NCBI GenBank assembly: GCA_028023455.1
Contig: JAQFVV010012497.1
Coordinates: 1,056,001-1,120,000 of the forward strand
DNA: 64,000 nucleotides
Reading direction: 5' to 3'
Source: Epiperipatus broadwayi
Lineage: Eukaryota > Onychophora > Udeonychophora > Euonychophora > Peripatidae
The notes beneath the pieces were generated by a model. That model was not told the origin of the DNA and searched no databases. It was given only the letters and a program-made list of their open reading frames with translations. This document shows positions 12,501 to 25,264 of this stretch, piece by piece (position 1 is the first letter of the stretch; every line of letters begins with the position of its first letter). Position numbers and translations under genes: made by a program.

Positions 12501-12846
12501 TTCTTGAGCTTTTTACCTCAGAATTTAAATTCTCCATTTTGTCTTTTTTATTTTCTCTTATAGTTAGAATGGCCATATTGTGAGTGAGGGTTGTTGCTGA
12601 TAACATATGTATACATTTGTGATACAATTTAATTTAAAATAGTGTACATTATAACATATTAATACATTATACCTTTAATAATTGCATTATTCTATTTTTT
12701 GAATATTTTTATGATGTTTCAATGTATGTAAAAAAAATATAGTAGAATAATACATTGAATGTGAAAGAGAGAACCTTTAGATATGGAAGTGCTACATTCA
12801 TAATTGATTGAATATATATTCTGGATGTGTTCATTTGATAAACTAT

Positions 12847-12865
12847 CTCTCTCTCTCTCTCTCTT
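12847..12865. repeat. (CT)n microsatellite
   Basis: A run of about nine CT units, TCTCTCTCTCTCTCTCTCT, followed by TTAAAAAAAAGAAAA. Ordinary intronic simple repeat. Confidence 0.9.
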
Positions 12866-12869
12866 TAAA

Positions 12870-15540
12870 AAAAAGAAAATAAAACTTATTATCTTTCTAC
12901 TTCATTTTTGTGATGAAATTTGATGATAATGAAACATATGCAATATTAAATTTAAAAATTTCAAGTGTGTTTACTAAATAGAAACAGCCATTTTTTCATG
13001 ACATTGTAACAATCTCTGGGACAGTATTTGTACTTTGAATTAGAAAATTGAAAATCCATTTAAAATTGGTCCCAATTCTATCAAGCTTTTAAGAAAATTA
13101 AGGTACTTTGTTTTTAAGCTTATTTCAATTTTCATATCTATACAACCATTCCTTAATTGCAGAAAATGGATTGGTATTAATCTTTTTAGTAGATATTTAG
13201 ATGCGTTATTTTCTAATGCGGTTGGTTACTATCTATAAGGATGGTCTTTTTATTCATATTCTCTACCTAAAAATTTAACATTTTCCCCATCTTCACCAAA
13301 TGCTTAACAGCTGTAGTGACATAGCTTTAGCAGATTCAAAAATACAACTGATCCGAGAAATAATTTCTTTTTTATTTTTAATAGTTTTGTAAATGGACAT
13401 TTAGTTTTTACCAAATAACAAACCAACTTAAGCATTGTTTTTTTTTTCACTTATTTTCATTTTCTTGCATAAAAGAAACATTTCATGTCTTTGTAAAGGC
13501 ATGGAAGAATTGTTCATTTTGAGGCCTCTCTAGAAAAAAGTTTAATTTTTAAATTTACTTCAGCAATTCATTATCATGAATATCAACTCTTATGCTATGA
13601 TTGCAATATCATCGAGTTTCATAAAACATGAGTGAAAACCTTGATACTATGATTACAATGATATCACTGAGTGTTTGAGCAAAAAATGATCATTTCAAAG
13701 TTATTTAATTAGTGAATTTTGAATTAGCAGATAGGACAATCAATCTGTACTATCATATAATAAGAAGAGAGCAATCATTGCTATCTAATGCAGTTACTAT
13801 GAATAATCATAGATATTACAGTAGCTGATTATTATACATGGGAAGTAACCTCATAAAGATGCATGATAATAGACATAAGATTCTTAAAATATGTCAACAT
13901 AAAGAACAGGCAAATATTAATAAGTTTATTATATTAAATAATATGTTGAGCAATTTGTTGAAAAGTACACTTGGTAAAAGGGATTGTGATTATATGATTT
14001 TAAAAAATGCTTAATAATTATCACTTGTTGGCTAACATTTAATAAAAAATTATTACAGTAAATAGGGTTTAAGATTCACTATAATGCATAGGTCATGATT
14101 TTAGAAAGTGCTAAGTATTATATCCAGTAATTGGAAAATAAAACAAACAACATCAAATAAAGTCTCATAATGCCACTAAATTAAAATGGTGAAAAGAAAA
14201 TCACCAGCTTTCTACAAATTATCACTGATAAGCACAGAAATCTACCTGTCTGTATCATACTGTAAAGACTAAAGTTAATTCTACAGTTTGATTGATAAAA
14301 AATCACATATTGACTCATTTTTCAAATAATGCTGCACAAAAATTATATTTAAAAGGTGCAGATGTGGAACAACTTCAAGACACCAGTTATCTTTAGATTA
14401 TTATGGCTATGGTTAAAAAGAAGTCAGCAAAGCCCTACTCAAAGTTCAAACCAACTATGAGAAGAATGCAAAGAAATAAACTTAATAGAAAAAAAAATGA
14501 TTGAAGCCCACCACAAGTATTTAAAGAATCCAAATGTAATCTCCTTGCTATAATTGCTAATCCTTACCATCAAGAAAGCACACCCTATAAGCTGGTTTTA
14601 CATCTACCAAAAAAAAAAAAAAACCAGTGGGACTACAAAGCTGTCTTTGCCTAACATCAAAAACAAGCAAGTCATGGTTTTCAAACTACTTTCCACCTTC
14701 TACCAGCACCCTTGAAAATTATATCAAAATGCACATTTAATTTAAACATCAAATATTTTGAAACCACTTATTTAAATAGATATTATTTCAGGGGGGGGGA
14801 GATTTTGTAATAACTACAAACCAATCCATAAATCACAAATACATCCACAATTTATTTATTCGATATGTTAGTTTGTCTTTTTCTCTACAAACAAGCTTTT
14901 CTTTATGAAAGACTTTAACAGTTTCACTATTTGTAGATTTCAAATGTATTCAATAAAAACAATTAAAAATTGTACCACTTAGGAAAGTCTTTGAAGCAGT
15001 CTTTAACTACTCTACTTCTTTCATATAACCATGATCACATTTCCCATAAAATATTCATTTATTTCACATTCACTTTTCATCCAAAAATTAATATCATCAG
15101 ACGGCACCATATATAGAGAATTATTAAATGAAAATTTTCCATTTCTGTTATTTACAATGCCAATGTATCTGCATCTCATTTCCATATATTTAATAGGTTA
15201 ACAATATTATGTACAACTAGTATACAATATATAGTGTTCAGTTTAATAAATTATTTTTAATGGAATAATACAAATCTATTGGTTTATCTTCAAGACCAGC
15301 ATTAACTTGCAATAATGTAATTTGAAACAAGAAATCATGAACAAAGTATCAGAAATTTGATTTCAATATCTTTGTCTTCTATAATATTCTAAATTAAACA
15401 GTTATTTTTCATTGTTTCTTTTGTACATCATTACAGATGTTTTCTGAAAATAATCAGTTTTATATCATGCTACTGAGCATAATGATTATTGCATATTAAA
15501 AATTCTGTGTAGTTTCTACATTGATGTGATGTTATATATT
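12870..15540. other. Intronic stretch with no recognised feature
   Basis: AT-rich sequence without a convincing ORF or splice-bounded exon. A weak A-rich segment at about 14340-14720 (with a poly-A run near 14612) hints at degraded retroelement sequence, but no protein motif could be confirmed. A G9 run sits near 14792. Confidence 0.5.
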
Positions 15541-15544
15541 TGGC

Positions 15545-16523
15545 TTCTCCTTAAATGAAGTCAAGAATATCTCAGCAATTATGCCCAGATAAACCTGTTA
15601 GCCATTTTATTCTCCATTCCCCACTCTTAAGTCTTCCCATATTCTGCCCCAGCCCATTTCCACAACATAATCTTTGTCAACTCTATGGCCTTTATATCTA
15701 AATCCCCCTTATCTCTTTGCAAACCCAACATAAAAACTAATAACTCACTTTCTGTATAGTCACTTTGTTCATGTCTATTCTCCCATAACTTCATTATCTG
15801 TACCCTTTCTGCTTTCAAGCATTTACATTCAATCAACAGGTGCCTAATATTTTCTATACCTTCCTTACACAATTTGCACACTAAATTATCCATGGTTTTC
15901 CATTTACATGTATATTCTCTTGTTGCTAAAGATCCCATTCGAGCCTTAAATAATAAACTACTTTCCTTACTATTATCATAAATTAACTCGCATCCAATAT
16001 TCCGTTTACTTCTATATATATTTAGACTCTTCTTACCCTCCATACTAGTTCTCCATCTCTCCAACTCCCTATTTTTTATTAATGCTTCTATTCTTTTATC
16101 CCATTCCTTACCACTATAACACTCAACAATCCTTCTAACACAATCATCCCACCTTTTATACAAGTATACTGATATAAATTCTTTATCCAAATCTTTCGCA
16201 TACCGCATTACCTTTCTCACCCATCTTGTTACCTGCCCTTTACTCATAACCCAATTGAACACTATTTTTGCTATTCTTTTACTATCCATAAACTGCAACC
16301 TATCAAACATTTTCATTTTACTTTTTGCATCTCTCATATAAAAACTTGACCATTCATTTCTCCTTGAATTGCCTCCTTTGCTGTCCACATCTCTGCATCT
16401 AATGCATGAAAATACTGTTAGTTTTTTTATCAAACCCTTTCTTTTCTTTGCTTCATTTACCAATTTTTTCTCCCATTCATCCAAGCAATTTTCCTGATTA
16501 CATAACATTACAAAAAAGAACAT
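15545..16523 (-). pseudogene. LINE family B, C-terminal part of the reverse transcriptase ORF and 3' UTR
   Basis: The minus strand holds about 298 open codons, the longest open stretch in the window. They begin near NQENCLDEWEKKLVNEAKK and cover the post-palm region: a WSSFYMRDAKSKM block, then RWRTSMEGKKSLNIYR, ELIYDNSKESSLLFKARMG, and a terminal zinc-knuckle pattern C-K-L-C…H-L-L-I-E-C. These blocks recur in the 25.5-27.7 kb copy, and both share the 3' UTR (about 15545-15640 here, 27620-27720 there). The catalytic palm is missing, so it is 5'-truncated. One internal segment is deleted or jumped near the 'CIRCRDVDSKGGN' stretch. The family resembles LINEs I remember from ticks and spiders. 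Confidence 0.85.
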
Positions 16524-17089
16524 TTAAGCGCCCTCTGTTAGCACATTATTCATAATGTTCAAATTATATATTTGGATAAAAATACAAGGTTCGTAGCAAC
16601 AATTGCAGGCAAATTGCCTTCATCAGTTGTGCCAAGTCCCAGCATCACTAATTATAAATCAGGATAGACTTGGATATTATTTATATGAAGTAGATTTCTC
16701 TAGATTTATTTCATAAAGTAAACACCCCTGACTATCAAATATGATGTTCTTTATGGCTAGAAAGTACAAATATAGTCTAGTTAAATAGATATAGTAATCA
16801 ATTTATTTTTTACACATCCTATCACATATATAGAAGGTGTTATTTATTTTATAAAATTTATAATTGGCAATTTTTAGCTATCCAGAATATAACTGTTTGC
16901 TTGCACAAATATAATCATATTTAATAATTATATGTGTCTTATCTTTCATACTTTGAAGTAAAATGAATGCAATGTGTTTAATATAAATAAGATATAGACC
17001 GATTCTGATTTACTTTTCACAACTGGTGGCAGAGTTCCTTGAAACCATCCTGTGAACCTTACATTATCAATGTTCACAATTCAGAATTT

Positions 17090-17310
17090 AGTTATTAATC
17101 AGTGAAGTATTGAATAGCTTCATGCTCTCAGATCTAACCGCTTCAGCTTCACCTATTCATATAGAAAGTAGGTTGAAGTAAAGAAGGGTTCCCCTCTTTT
17201 CTTCCAAAGCATAAGCTTGTGGTTAAGACCTTTAAAGGTCCCTACCTTTGCATTTTCATGCGCATATTCTTGAGGTTTACAGCCTTAGTAAATATTACTT
17301 ACGTAATCAA
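17090..17310 (+). repeat. Repeat family F3, copy 1
   Basis: This segment, from about AATCAGTGAAGTATTGAATA through AGGTTTACAGCCTTAGTAAA, is repeated almost unchanged at 17435-17645. Relatives lie in reverse orientation at 28397-28620 and 44365-44585. Shared blocks include GGTCCCTAC, GCTTCA.CCTATTCATATAG and the terminal AGCCTTA…ATATTA. It is non-coding. Confidence 0.8.
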
Positions 17311-17434
17311 TGTGCGTTTAAATAAATTTATAATTACAACTTTAAATTATCGTAATAGATTTCTAATTATAAGATCTTTTCATTGACTCATTATAAATCA
17401 AAAGATTTTGTGAGTACTAATGTGCAATAGGAAT

Positions 17435-17645
17435 TGTGGACTTAATCAGTGAAGTATTGAATAGCTTCACCCTCTCAGATCTAACCGCTTCAGCTTCACC
17501 TATTCATATAGAAAATAGGTTGAAGTAAAGAAGGGTTCCCCTTTTTTCTTCCAAAGGGTAAGCCTGTGGTTAAGACCTGTAGAGGTCCCTACCATCACAT
17601 TTTCACATGCATATTCTTGAGGTTTACAGCCTTAGTAAATATTAT
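17435..17645 (+). repeat. Repeat family F3, copy 2 (direct repeat of 17090-17310)
   Basis: Same orientation as copy 1, with about 350 bp between starts and only a few substitutions. The intervening 17310-17430 segment also belongs to the family (CATTGACTCATTATAAATCA matches the complement of 28620-28660). The pair is a local tandem duplication of an F3 element ending about 120 bp before the second GGT exon. Confidence 0.8.
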
Positions 17646-17771
17646 ATACATTGTTTTATATCTTATTAAATAATACCTCTTCACTCATTCATAATGTTAT
17701 ATGATGTATATTTGTAATGAATTAATTATATAAATGGTTATAATTATTATTATATACCAAACATTTATTAG

Positions 17772-17972
17772 ATGAGTATACTTGAAATTTTTCAACCAGC
17801 TATAAATTTGGCAGATTCTGGCTATGCTGTCTCAAAATTATCAAGCTACAATTGGTTACATGAAGAAGCTTCTTTACAAAAACAGGCAAATGGTGAGGAA
17901 TTGTTAATTAATAACAATGCTCCTAAACATGGACAGATTATGAAAAATCCAAATTTAGCCTCAGTATTAAAA
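17772..17972 (+). CDS. Gamma-glutamyltransferase (YwrD-like), internal exon (second in window)
   Basis: The exon begins directly after a TTATTAG acceptor and ends AAA|GTAAGT (consensus donor at 17973). It has 67 codons with phase 0 at both ends. The ATG at its first codon is an internal methionine: the reading frame joins directly to the previous exon (…FGSKK|MSILEIF). The segment EIFQPAINLADSGY is the family's conserved 'PAI.LAE.GF' helix of the large subunit; the C-terminal half (KHGQIMKNPNLASVLK) matches the region before the 'G...FY.G' motif, which is encoded in the next exon 30 kb downstream. The intron upstream is 17,140 bp and the one downstream 30,269 bp. Both are full of repeats. Confidence 0.93.
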
Positions 17973-18211
17973 GTAAGTATTTTCTTTAATTAATTTTACT
18001 TTAGTTACTGAATTGTCTATAAGTGAAAACTTTACATTCTTGAAATTTTGCCTTTTAAATTATATTGTTAAACCTGTAAACCTAATACAATTAATCATTA
18101 TTAATCTTTCCTTTTTATGTCTTACTCAAGGAGTTTTTTTTTGTATTTGATGATGTATATGCATTGCAGTGATGTCATTGTTTGGACATTTTTTTAAAAC
18201 AATGTTTAAAA

Positions 18212-21210
18212 CAGAGACTATAAATAGTCAAAATAAAAGTCATAGATCAATTCATAGATCACATGACCCTATCTCTTAAGCTTGTAAGTTATAAACAGTG
18301 AGGATTGCCAATTCCTCTACAAGCTTTATGATAAATGCTTAGCCAGAGCCAGCACTTAAAATATCTCTGTCAGGAACCCCTCCCCAAACCCCTGACCATG
18401 GTTTCATGCTTTGGCACTCCTCAGAGAGGTGTCAGGGTAGGTTCAGACACTAGATCTAAAAATACCAACCCAAAGCCAAGCACTTAGCTAAAAGTTATCT
18501 ATTGAGTGGAAAATCTGAAATTTTCAGACATGTACATGTCTTCAAACCCAGCTATCCAACTCAAATAGCTATATGGGGCTGATAGATCTTCAGCCATGCC
18601 ATATAGTAGTAGTCATAGCAATATAAAATTGCATAAGACTTTTTGGCAGAGACTATAAATAGTCAAAATAAAAGTCATAGATCAATTCATAGATCACATG
18701 ACCCTATCTCTTAAGCTTGTAAGTTATAAACAGTGAGGATTGCCAATTCCTCTACAAGCTTTATGATAAATGCTTAGCCAGAGCCAGCACTTAAAATATC
18801 TCTGTCAGAACCCCTCCCCAAACCCCTGACCATGTTTCGTCTTTCACTCCTCAGAGAGTGTAGGGTAGGTTCAGACACTAGATCTAAAAATACCAACCCA
18901 AAGCCAAGCACTTAGCTAAAAGTTATCTATTGAGTGGAAAATCTGAAATTTTCAGACATGTACATGTCTTCAAACCCAGCTATCCAACTCAAATAGCTAT
19001 ATGGGGCTGATAGATCTTCAGCCATGCCATATAGTAGTAGTCATAGCAATATAAAATTGCATAAGACTTTTTTGCAGAGACTATAAATAGTCAAAATAAA
19101 AGTCATAGATCAATTCATAGATCACATGACCCTATCTCTTAAGCTTGTAAGTTATAAACAGGAGGATTGCCTTCCTCTACAAGCTTTATGATAAATGCTT
19201 GCCAGAGCCGCCTTAAAATATCTCTGTCAGAACCCCTCCCCAAACCCCTGACCATGTTTCGTGCTTTGGCACTCCTCAGAGAGTGTCAGTAGTTCAGACC
19301 TAGTCTAAAAATACCAACCCAAAGCCAAGCACTTAGCTAAAGTTATCTATTGAGTGGAAAATCTGAAATTTTCAGACATGTACATGTCTTCAAACCCACT
19401 ATCCAACTCAAATAGCTATATGGGCTGATAGATCTTCACCATGCCATATAGTAGTAGTCATAGCAATATAAAATTCATAAGACTTTTTCAGAGACTATAA
19501 ATAGTCAAAATAAAAGTCATAGATCAATTCATAGATCACATGACCCTATCTCTTCTTGTAAGTTATAAACAGTGAGATTGCCAATTCCTCTACAAGCTTT
19601 ATGATAAATCTTAGCCAGACCAGCACTTAAAATATCTCTGTCAGAACCCCTCCCCAAACCCCTGACCATGTTTCTGCTTTCACTCCTCAGAGAGTCAGGG
19701 AGTTCGACACTAGATCTAAAAATACCAACCCAAACCAAGCACTTAGCTAAAGTTTCTATTGAGTGAAAATCTGAAATTTTCAGACATGTCATGTCTTCAA
19801 ACCCACTATCCAACTCAAATAGCTATATGGGGCTGATAGATCTTCGCCATGCCATATAGTAGTAGTCATACAATATAAAATTCATAAGACTTTTTGCAGA
19901 GACTATAAATAGTCAAAATAAAAGTCATAGATCAATTCATAGATCACATGACCCTATCTCTTAGCTTGTAGTTATAAACAGTGAATTCCTTCCTCTACAC
20001 TTTATGATAAATGCTTAGCGACCACCTTAAAATATCTCTGTCACCCCTCCCCCAAACCCCTACCATGTTTTTTTCCTCCTCGAAGCAGAGTCAACACTAG
20101 ATCTAAAAATACCAACCCAAACCAACACTTACTAAAGTTATCTATTGAGTGGAAAATCTGAAATTTTCAGACATGTACATGTCTTCAAACCCACTATCCA
20201 ACTCAAATACTATATGCTGATAGATCTTCCCATCCATATATATAGTCAAGCAATATAAAATTCATAAGACTTTTTCGAGACTATAAATAGTCAAAATAAA
20301 AGCAAGATCAATTCATAGATCACATGACCCTATCTCTTAACTTGTAGTTATAAACTAGATTCCATTCCTCTACAACTTTATGATAAATCTTAGCCAGACC
20401 CACTTAAAATTCTCTTCAACCCCTCCCCAAACCCCTACCATGTTTCTGCTTTCCTCCTCAAGCTGTCGCCTAGATCTAAAAATACCAACCCAAACCAACA
20501 CTTACTAAAGTTATCTATTGGTAAAATCTGAAATTTTCAGACATCTTCTTCAAACCACTATCCAACTCAAATACTATATGCTGATAGACTTCCCTGCATA
20601 TAGTAGTAGCAGCAATATAAAATTGCATAAGCTTTTTCGAGCTATAAATGTCAAAATAAAAGTCAAGACAATCATGACCATACCCTTCTCTTGCTTGTAA
20701 GTTATAAACGTGGTCCATCCTTCTCCTTTATGAAAATGCTGCCGCCCCTTAAAATTCTCTGTCGGACCCCTCCCCAAACCCCTGACCATGTTTCTGCTTT
20801 CCTCCCAGAATGCGGGTCGCCTAGACTAAAAATACCAACCCAAACCACCTTAGCTAAAGTTATCTTTGGTGAAAACTGAAATTTTCGACTCTCTTCAAAC
20901 CCTTCCACTCAAATCTATTGCGATGTCCTCCATATAGTAGTGCATACAATATAAAATTGCATAAGACTTTTTGCGAGACATAAATAGCAAAATAAAAGTC
21001 ATAGACAATTCATAGATCACATGACCCTATCTCTTACTTGTAGTTATAACGAACATCCTCTCCTTGAAATCCCTAAATCTTCGGACCCCCCCCACCCCTG
21101 CCATTTCTGCTTTCCCCTCAGAGAGGTCAAGGTTCAGACACTAGATCTAAAAATACCAACCCAAACCACAGTTAGCAAAAGTATCTATTGAGGGAAAATC
21201 TGAATTTTCG
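18212..21210 (+). repeat. Tandem array of eight ~435 to 336-bp units with progressive base loss
   Basis: The landmark around GAGACTATAAATAGTC (or its degraded form) starts at 18212, 18647, 19075, 19489, 19897, 20276, 20638 and 20974. The periods are 435, 428, 414, 408, 379, 362 and 336 bp, falling every time. Unit 1 is clean; later units lose single bases and short runs, mostly containing G (for example AAGCCAAGCAC becomes AACCAAGCAC and then AACCAACAC). AT-rich parts such as CAATATAAAATT stay intact. Short ORFs here are by-products of the repeat, not genes. Confidence 0.9.
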
Positions 21211-21510
21211 CGTTTATAACTACACTAAGAGATGGGCATGGATCTATGAATTGATCTATGACTTTTATTTTGCTTTTATGTCTCTGCCAAAAGTCTTATG
21301 CAATTTTATATTGCTATGACTCTCTATTGCTGGCTGAAGACTATCGCCCCATTCTTTTGAGTTGGAAGCTGTTTGAGAATGACGCTGAAATTTCGTTTCC
21401 ACTCAATAGTACTTTTAGCTAGTGCTTGGCTTTGGTTGGTATTTTTAGATCTGTGCTGAACCCCCTGACCCTCTCTGGGGCACACGCATGGCTGACGTTA
21501 GGCGCCACAA
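21211..21510 (-). repeat. Inverted, degraded copy of the tandem unit ending the array
   Basis: Immediately after unit 8 the same unit appears as its reverse complement: ATGAATTGATCTATGACTTT, then AAAAGTCTTATGCAATTTTA, and later CACTCAATAGTACTTTTAGC and TTGGTATTTTTAGATCTGTG. The array thus ends in a fold-back with almost no spacer. The last ~40 bases (21475-21510) match only loosely. It could be a chimeric fold-back read or a genuine inverted repeat. Confidence 0.85.
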
Positions 21511-22543
21511 GGTGAATCCGTAAGTTTAAAACGTTTTGAATTTTAATACATTTGATCCTTTTTTCTTCTCAATAAGACTGGAATATGATGAAGAAAGTAT
21601 CCTAGCAACTATGAATTCTGTTAAAGTCCAAGCTCAAAATGATTACCAATAATAATAAACATCCTCCAAAATGCCCAGTAAATTAAAGCTTTCTTAAGAG
21701 TTCATTCACAATTATTAATTATCTTTTTAATTAAATCACATGCAGTTACTATTTTTGAAAAAAAAAAATGCATTTTTTAGTTCCCAAAATTTTCACAAAA
21801 GATATTAAAAGTGGATAGAGATCAATCCCTATCTTACATGAGTTATATAATGAAGGAATACTTTGCTATCAAGACAGGCATGAAGATTCAGATGTTTGAA
21901 ATCTCTAGCTCATCTCATGAGTGAAGATTATTTGTGAAATGCATAGTGAGAGAGATTAGTTTGAGTTTTCTAATGGGTAATTGTGAAAATATTTAAATGA
22001 ATATCTATTGCTTAAAGTTTTTCATTTTCAATATAGTATTTATATATAGATATAATACCATTTATCTGAATAAAATTTCAAAGATGATCTTTAATATTTT
22101 ACAATAAATAAATTAATTTGTACAGAACTTTGAAAATAAAATTAAAGAAAAACATTTACTAAATAACTATAAATTAATAGACCTAATTGCCATGACACTA
22201 TTTTTTTCTATCTTCCAGAGTTTGGGTTTGCAAATCAAAACAATGTTAAATAGTATACTTTAGAATAAGACCTCTCCAATTGGCCTCTAAAAAGGGACTG
22301 TGAAAGATGAGGTGTTACAGGTTTGCCAATTGCTGGATGATGAGAATTTGAGCACTTTCCATTCTTGATTTATTCTCTAGTTAAAAATAGTGAGATAATT
22401 ATATACCAACTAATATTGAATGGTTAATTGGTTTAGATATAAGCCAACTAAATGAAAGAAAAATCTTGTTTAGAATCTGAAGGAAATGATTTGGATTTCA
22501 AACTCAGTCACACTATGTACAGTTATATTACCTGCTTTACTAT

Positions 22544-22580
22544 AACACACACACACACACATATATATATACACACACAT
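22544..22580. repeat. (AC)n/(AT)n microsatellite
   Basis: ACACACACACACACACAC, then ATATATATATA, then ACACACACAT. Common intronic simple repeat. Confidence 0.9.
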
Positions 22581-22752
22581 AAATGTCAATAATTTATATA
22601 TGGAACTGATCACATGCACAACATTTTTTTTTATCTTCCAGTTTCTATCTAAAAACAGAAATTAATTTTTTGACTTATGTTCAGATGTTTGATTTCTTTC
22701 TTTAACTAAAAAAAATGCTTTATGACTGAATTAAAGCATTAAAATAATTTCA

Positions 22753-22930
22753 TTCTTTGCAGTCAAGTTGCAATCTTTAGTGTCTACATAAATATATTAT
22801 ACCACAGATAAAGATGGAAGATTTCCACCTTTATTGATTAAAGGAGGTTACCTTGACAATAAATTGAGATTGTTGATTGTTAATGACATTGGTATTGTTT
22901 AAGTGTTGATTACTTTCATGTATATATATT
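22753..22930. repeat. Dispersed repeat, copy 2 (paired with 2636-2822)
   Basis: Same orientation as the copy in intron 1. It starts near TTTGCAGTCAAGTTGCAATC and ends near TTTCATGTATATA. Both are about 180 bp and differ at many single sites, so the duplication is old. Confidence 0.65.
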
Positions 22931-22939
22931 GCAATAGTC

Positions 22940-25260
22940 AAAGGAGAGAGAAGAAAGAATCCAAAATCCAATATTTGTACCGAACATTAGAAAAATTAAT
23001 TTTATGTAACTAATCTATAAAACAATATGATGAATCATAAATATATATAAAACAATACATATAAAATAATGGAGCATGAGAAAGAGGATTTAAAAATAAT
23101 TTATTTCTTCTTTATCCAGACTTATGAATATTTTTAATTCTTGAATGTTATGCACATTGAAAATATAAATCCTAAGTTTGGACCCTAATTCCATTAGCAG
23201 AATTAATATTTATAATGTACTACAAAATACTTAACTTTAATAATTCTTGTATTTTATAAACTTCAAATTAAAATATGTAATTAGATGATTAGAAGAATTG
23301 AAATTAAAAATCAGTGATAAGAAAACATCAAATTTATTTATAAATATAATTATTATACATATAAATGTTCAGACATTTATACAGAAAAGATAGACATAGA
23401 AAAGAGATAATAATTCTTGAGAATTATGTAATAAATATAATTAATATAAGATAGAAATATTAAATAAAAACAAAAATAAATAACTCAATTCCTGATATAT
23501 TCACAGTTCATAATTTGGGAATGCACATTTCTATTAGTTTAAAAAAATTATTAATTAGGATATTTGATTGTTTTGAATAAATTGTTGTGGGTGAGAAATG
23601 TATCATGGTCCTAAATTTAAATATATGGATTCACTTCAAGATGAGCCCATGCATAGTGATTCATATTTTTTAATCATTCCTCACTCATGCTGTGTCTTCT
23701 GTGTGATATATTACTTGAAGACATTTTTATTTATAAAATTGGGCAAAGATATTATTGTAAACTTTAAAATATACATGTCTCAATTATTTTTTTAAAACAT
23801 TTGCACTAGGAAATAAAATACTCTCTCTGATATCTGTACTTTTATGTAATAAATGCAAATAAATTATAAAGATCAAATGTACAAACAATTATTTTAAGTA
23901 TAATAAATTTCATAAAATTGTTTACTAATTAATATCATCTTTATTTTTGAGATATCAGATATAATTTAATGTTAAACTTTTTAATGTTTAAATAATAAAA
24001 ATGTCTACCCTACTTCTTACATCATATATATTTTATTTAAATTAAAAGTAAAGTTAATGTTCTGTAGTAATTCTTCAATATAAATAAATATATATTAATA
24101 TAATTGAAATCTATATTAATAAAACTTATTATATATCAACCATTTGATTCTCTTATAAATTACAGTATATATATATTTTAAACTAGCATTCTCAAAAAAT
24201 GTAATAGTCAAAACAATTTTACTCTTTTAATGTTAATTTTTTTCTGTTTATGTTTTTTTTTTCTTTTTGATACAATGGCTTTCTTCATTCTTTGGGCCCA
24301 TTATAATCTGTAAATTATGCATCAAAATTATTAGTTGATAAATTGAACTAAAATCCAAATTTCCAACTGTTTTTGTTTATATTGAAGATCAGACATTTAT
24401 AATCTAACTAAATGACAGAGAGAGCCATGTAAAGTTTTAATTATCCTCCAGTTCCTCATAAAAGCAGCTGATGAAGAAACGGAGGGAGTCACTCCCTTAT
24501 TTCATTGATAACCTGCCATAAAATTGATGATTATAACCAAACATAAAGGTTTTAAGTCTTATAAAAGAAAAAAAAAATTGAATCTAATTGACTTTTTTTT
24601 ATTTAGCATTCTATCCTGCACATCAGCAAGTTGCATACGTTTTTTGTTTTTAAAACAATTGTTATAAAATCAAGAAAATATTATATATATATTTACATAT
24701 TATTAAATTTTAAAATAATATTTAATTAACCAGATTTGTGATTATCATTATTATTATCCATTATTATTATTTATTTATTTATTCATAATGACGTCATTAG
24801 TTATAATAACATTTTTTTTTATTACTATAAATAAATATATAAAATTGCTCTTATGAAAAAATATGAAAATTACTAGTGTATGTGTATGCCTGCACCGACT
24901 TGTTACCTTGTACACTTACATCCATTCCATAATCATTCTGATCTTGCTTTTGAGGATTAATGTTGTGCCTTTATATAGTGTAATTATGTTTGCATTTGAT
25001 TTCGATAAGCTAATCTCACCAAAGAGATTAATGAACTAATGAAATAATCTTATCAGTAATTTTTGTTTTGTACTTTTTTTAATTATTTATTCACTTCACT
25101 AATGGATTAGACTAAGGATGTCTGTCTCAATATATGCAATATATGCAATAAGAATAAATGAAAAAAATATTTTTTCAAATATATGTGTATTGATAAAATA
25201 TGTAATTACTTTCTACAATATTTAATTGTCTTTCATATAAAAATCATGTAACATTTTAAA
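22940..25260. other. Very AT-rich intronic stretch without recognised features
   Basis: Contains low-complexity TA-rich and TTA/TTTA runs (for example near 24740-24780) and a perfect short hairpin GGGAGTCACTCCC at 24484-24496. No exon or transposon protein was recognised. Confidence 0.55.
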
Positions 25261-25264
25261 ATAA

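Noticed and set aside
19529-20908. Open frames of 60-94 codons inside the tandem array
   Set aside because: They arise from the repeat and its accumulating indels, differ between units, and have no splice context or domain.
24468-24500. CTGATGA with GAAAC and a GGGAGTCACTCCC hairpin as a hammerhead ribozyme
   Set aside because: There is no room for stem II between the two core boxes, and only a stem III-like hairpin exists; the site is single-copy in the window.
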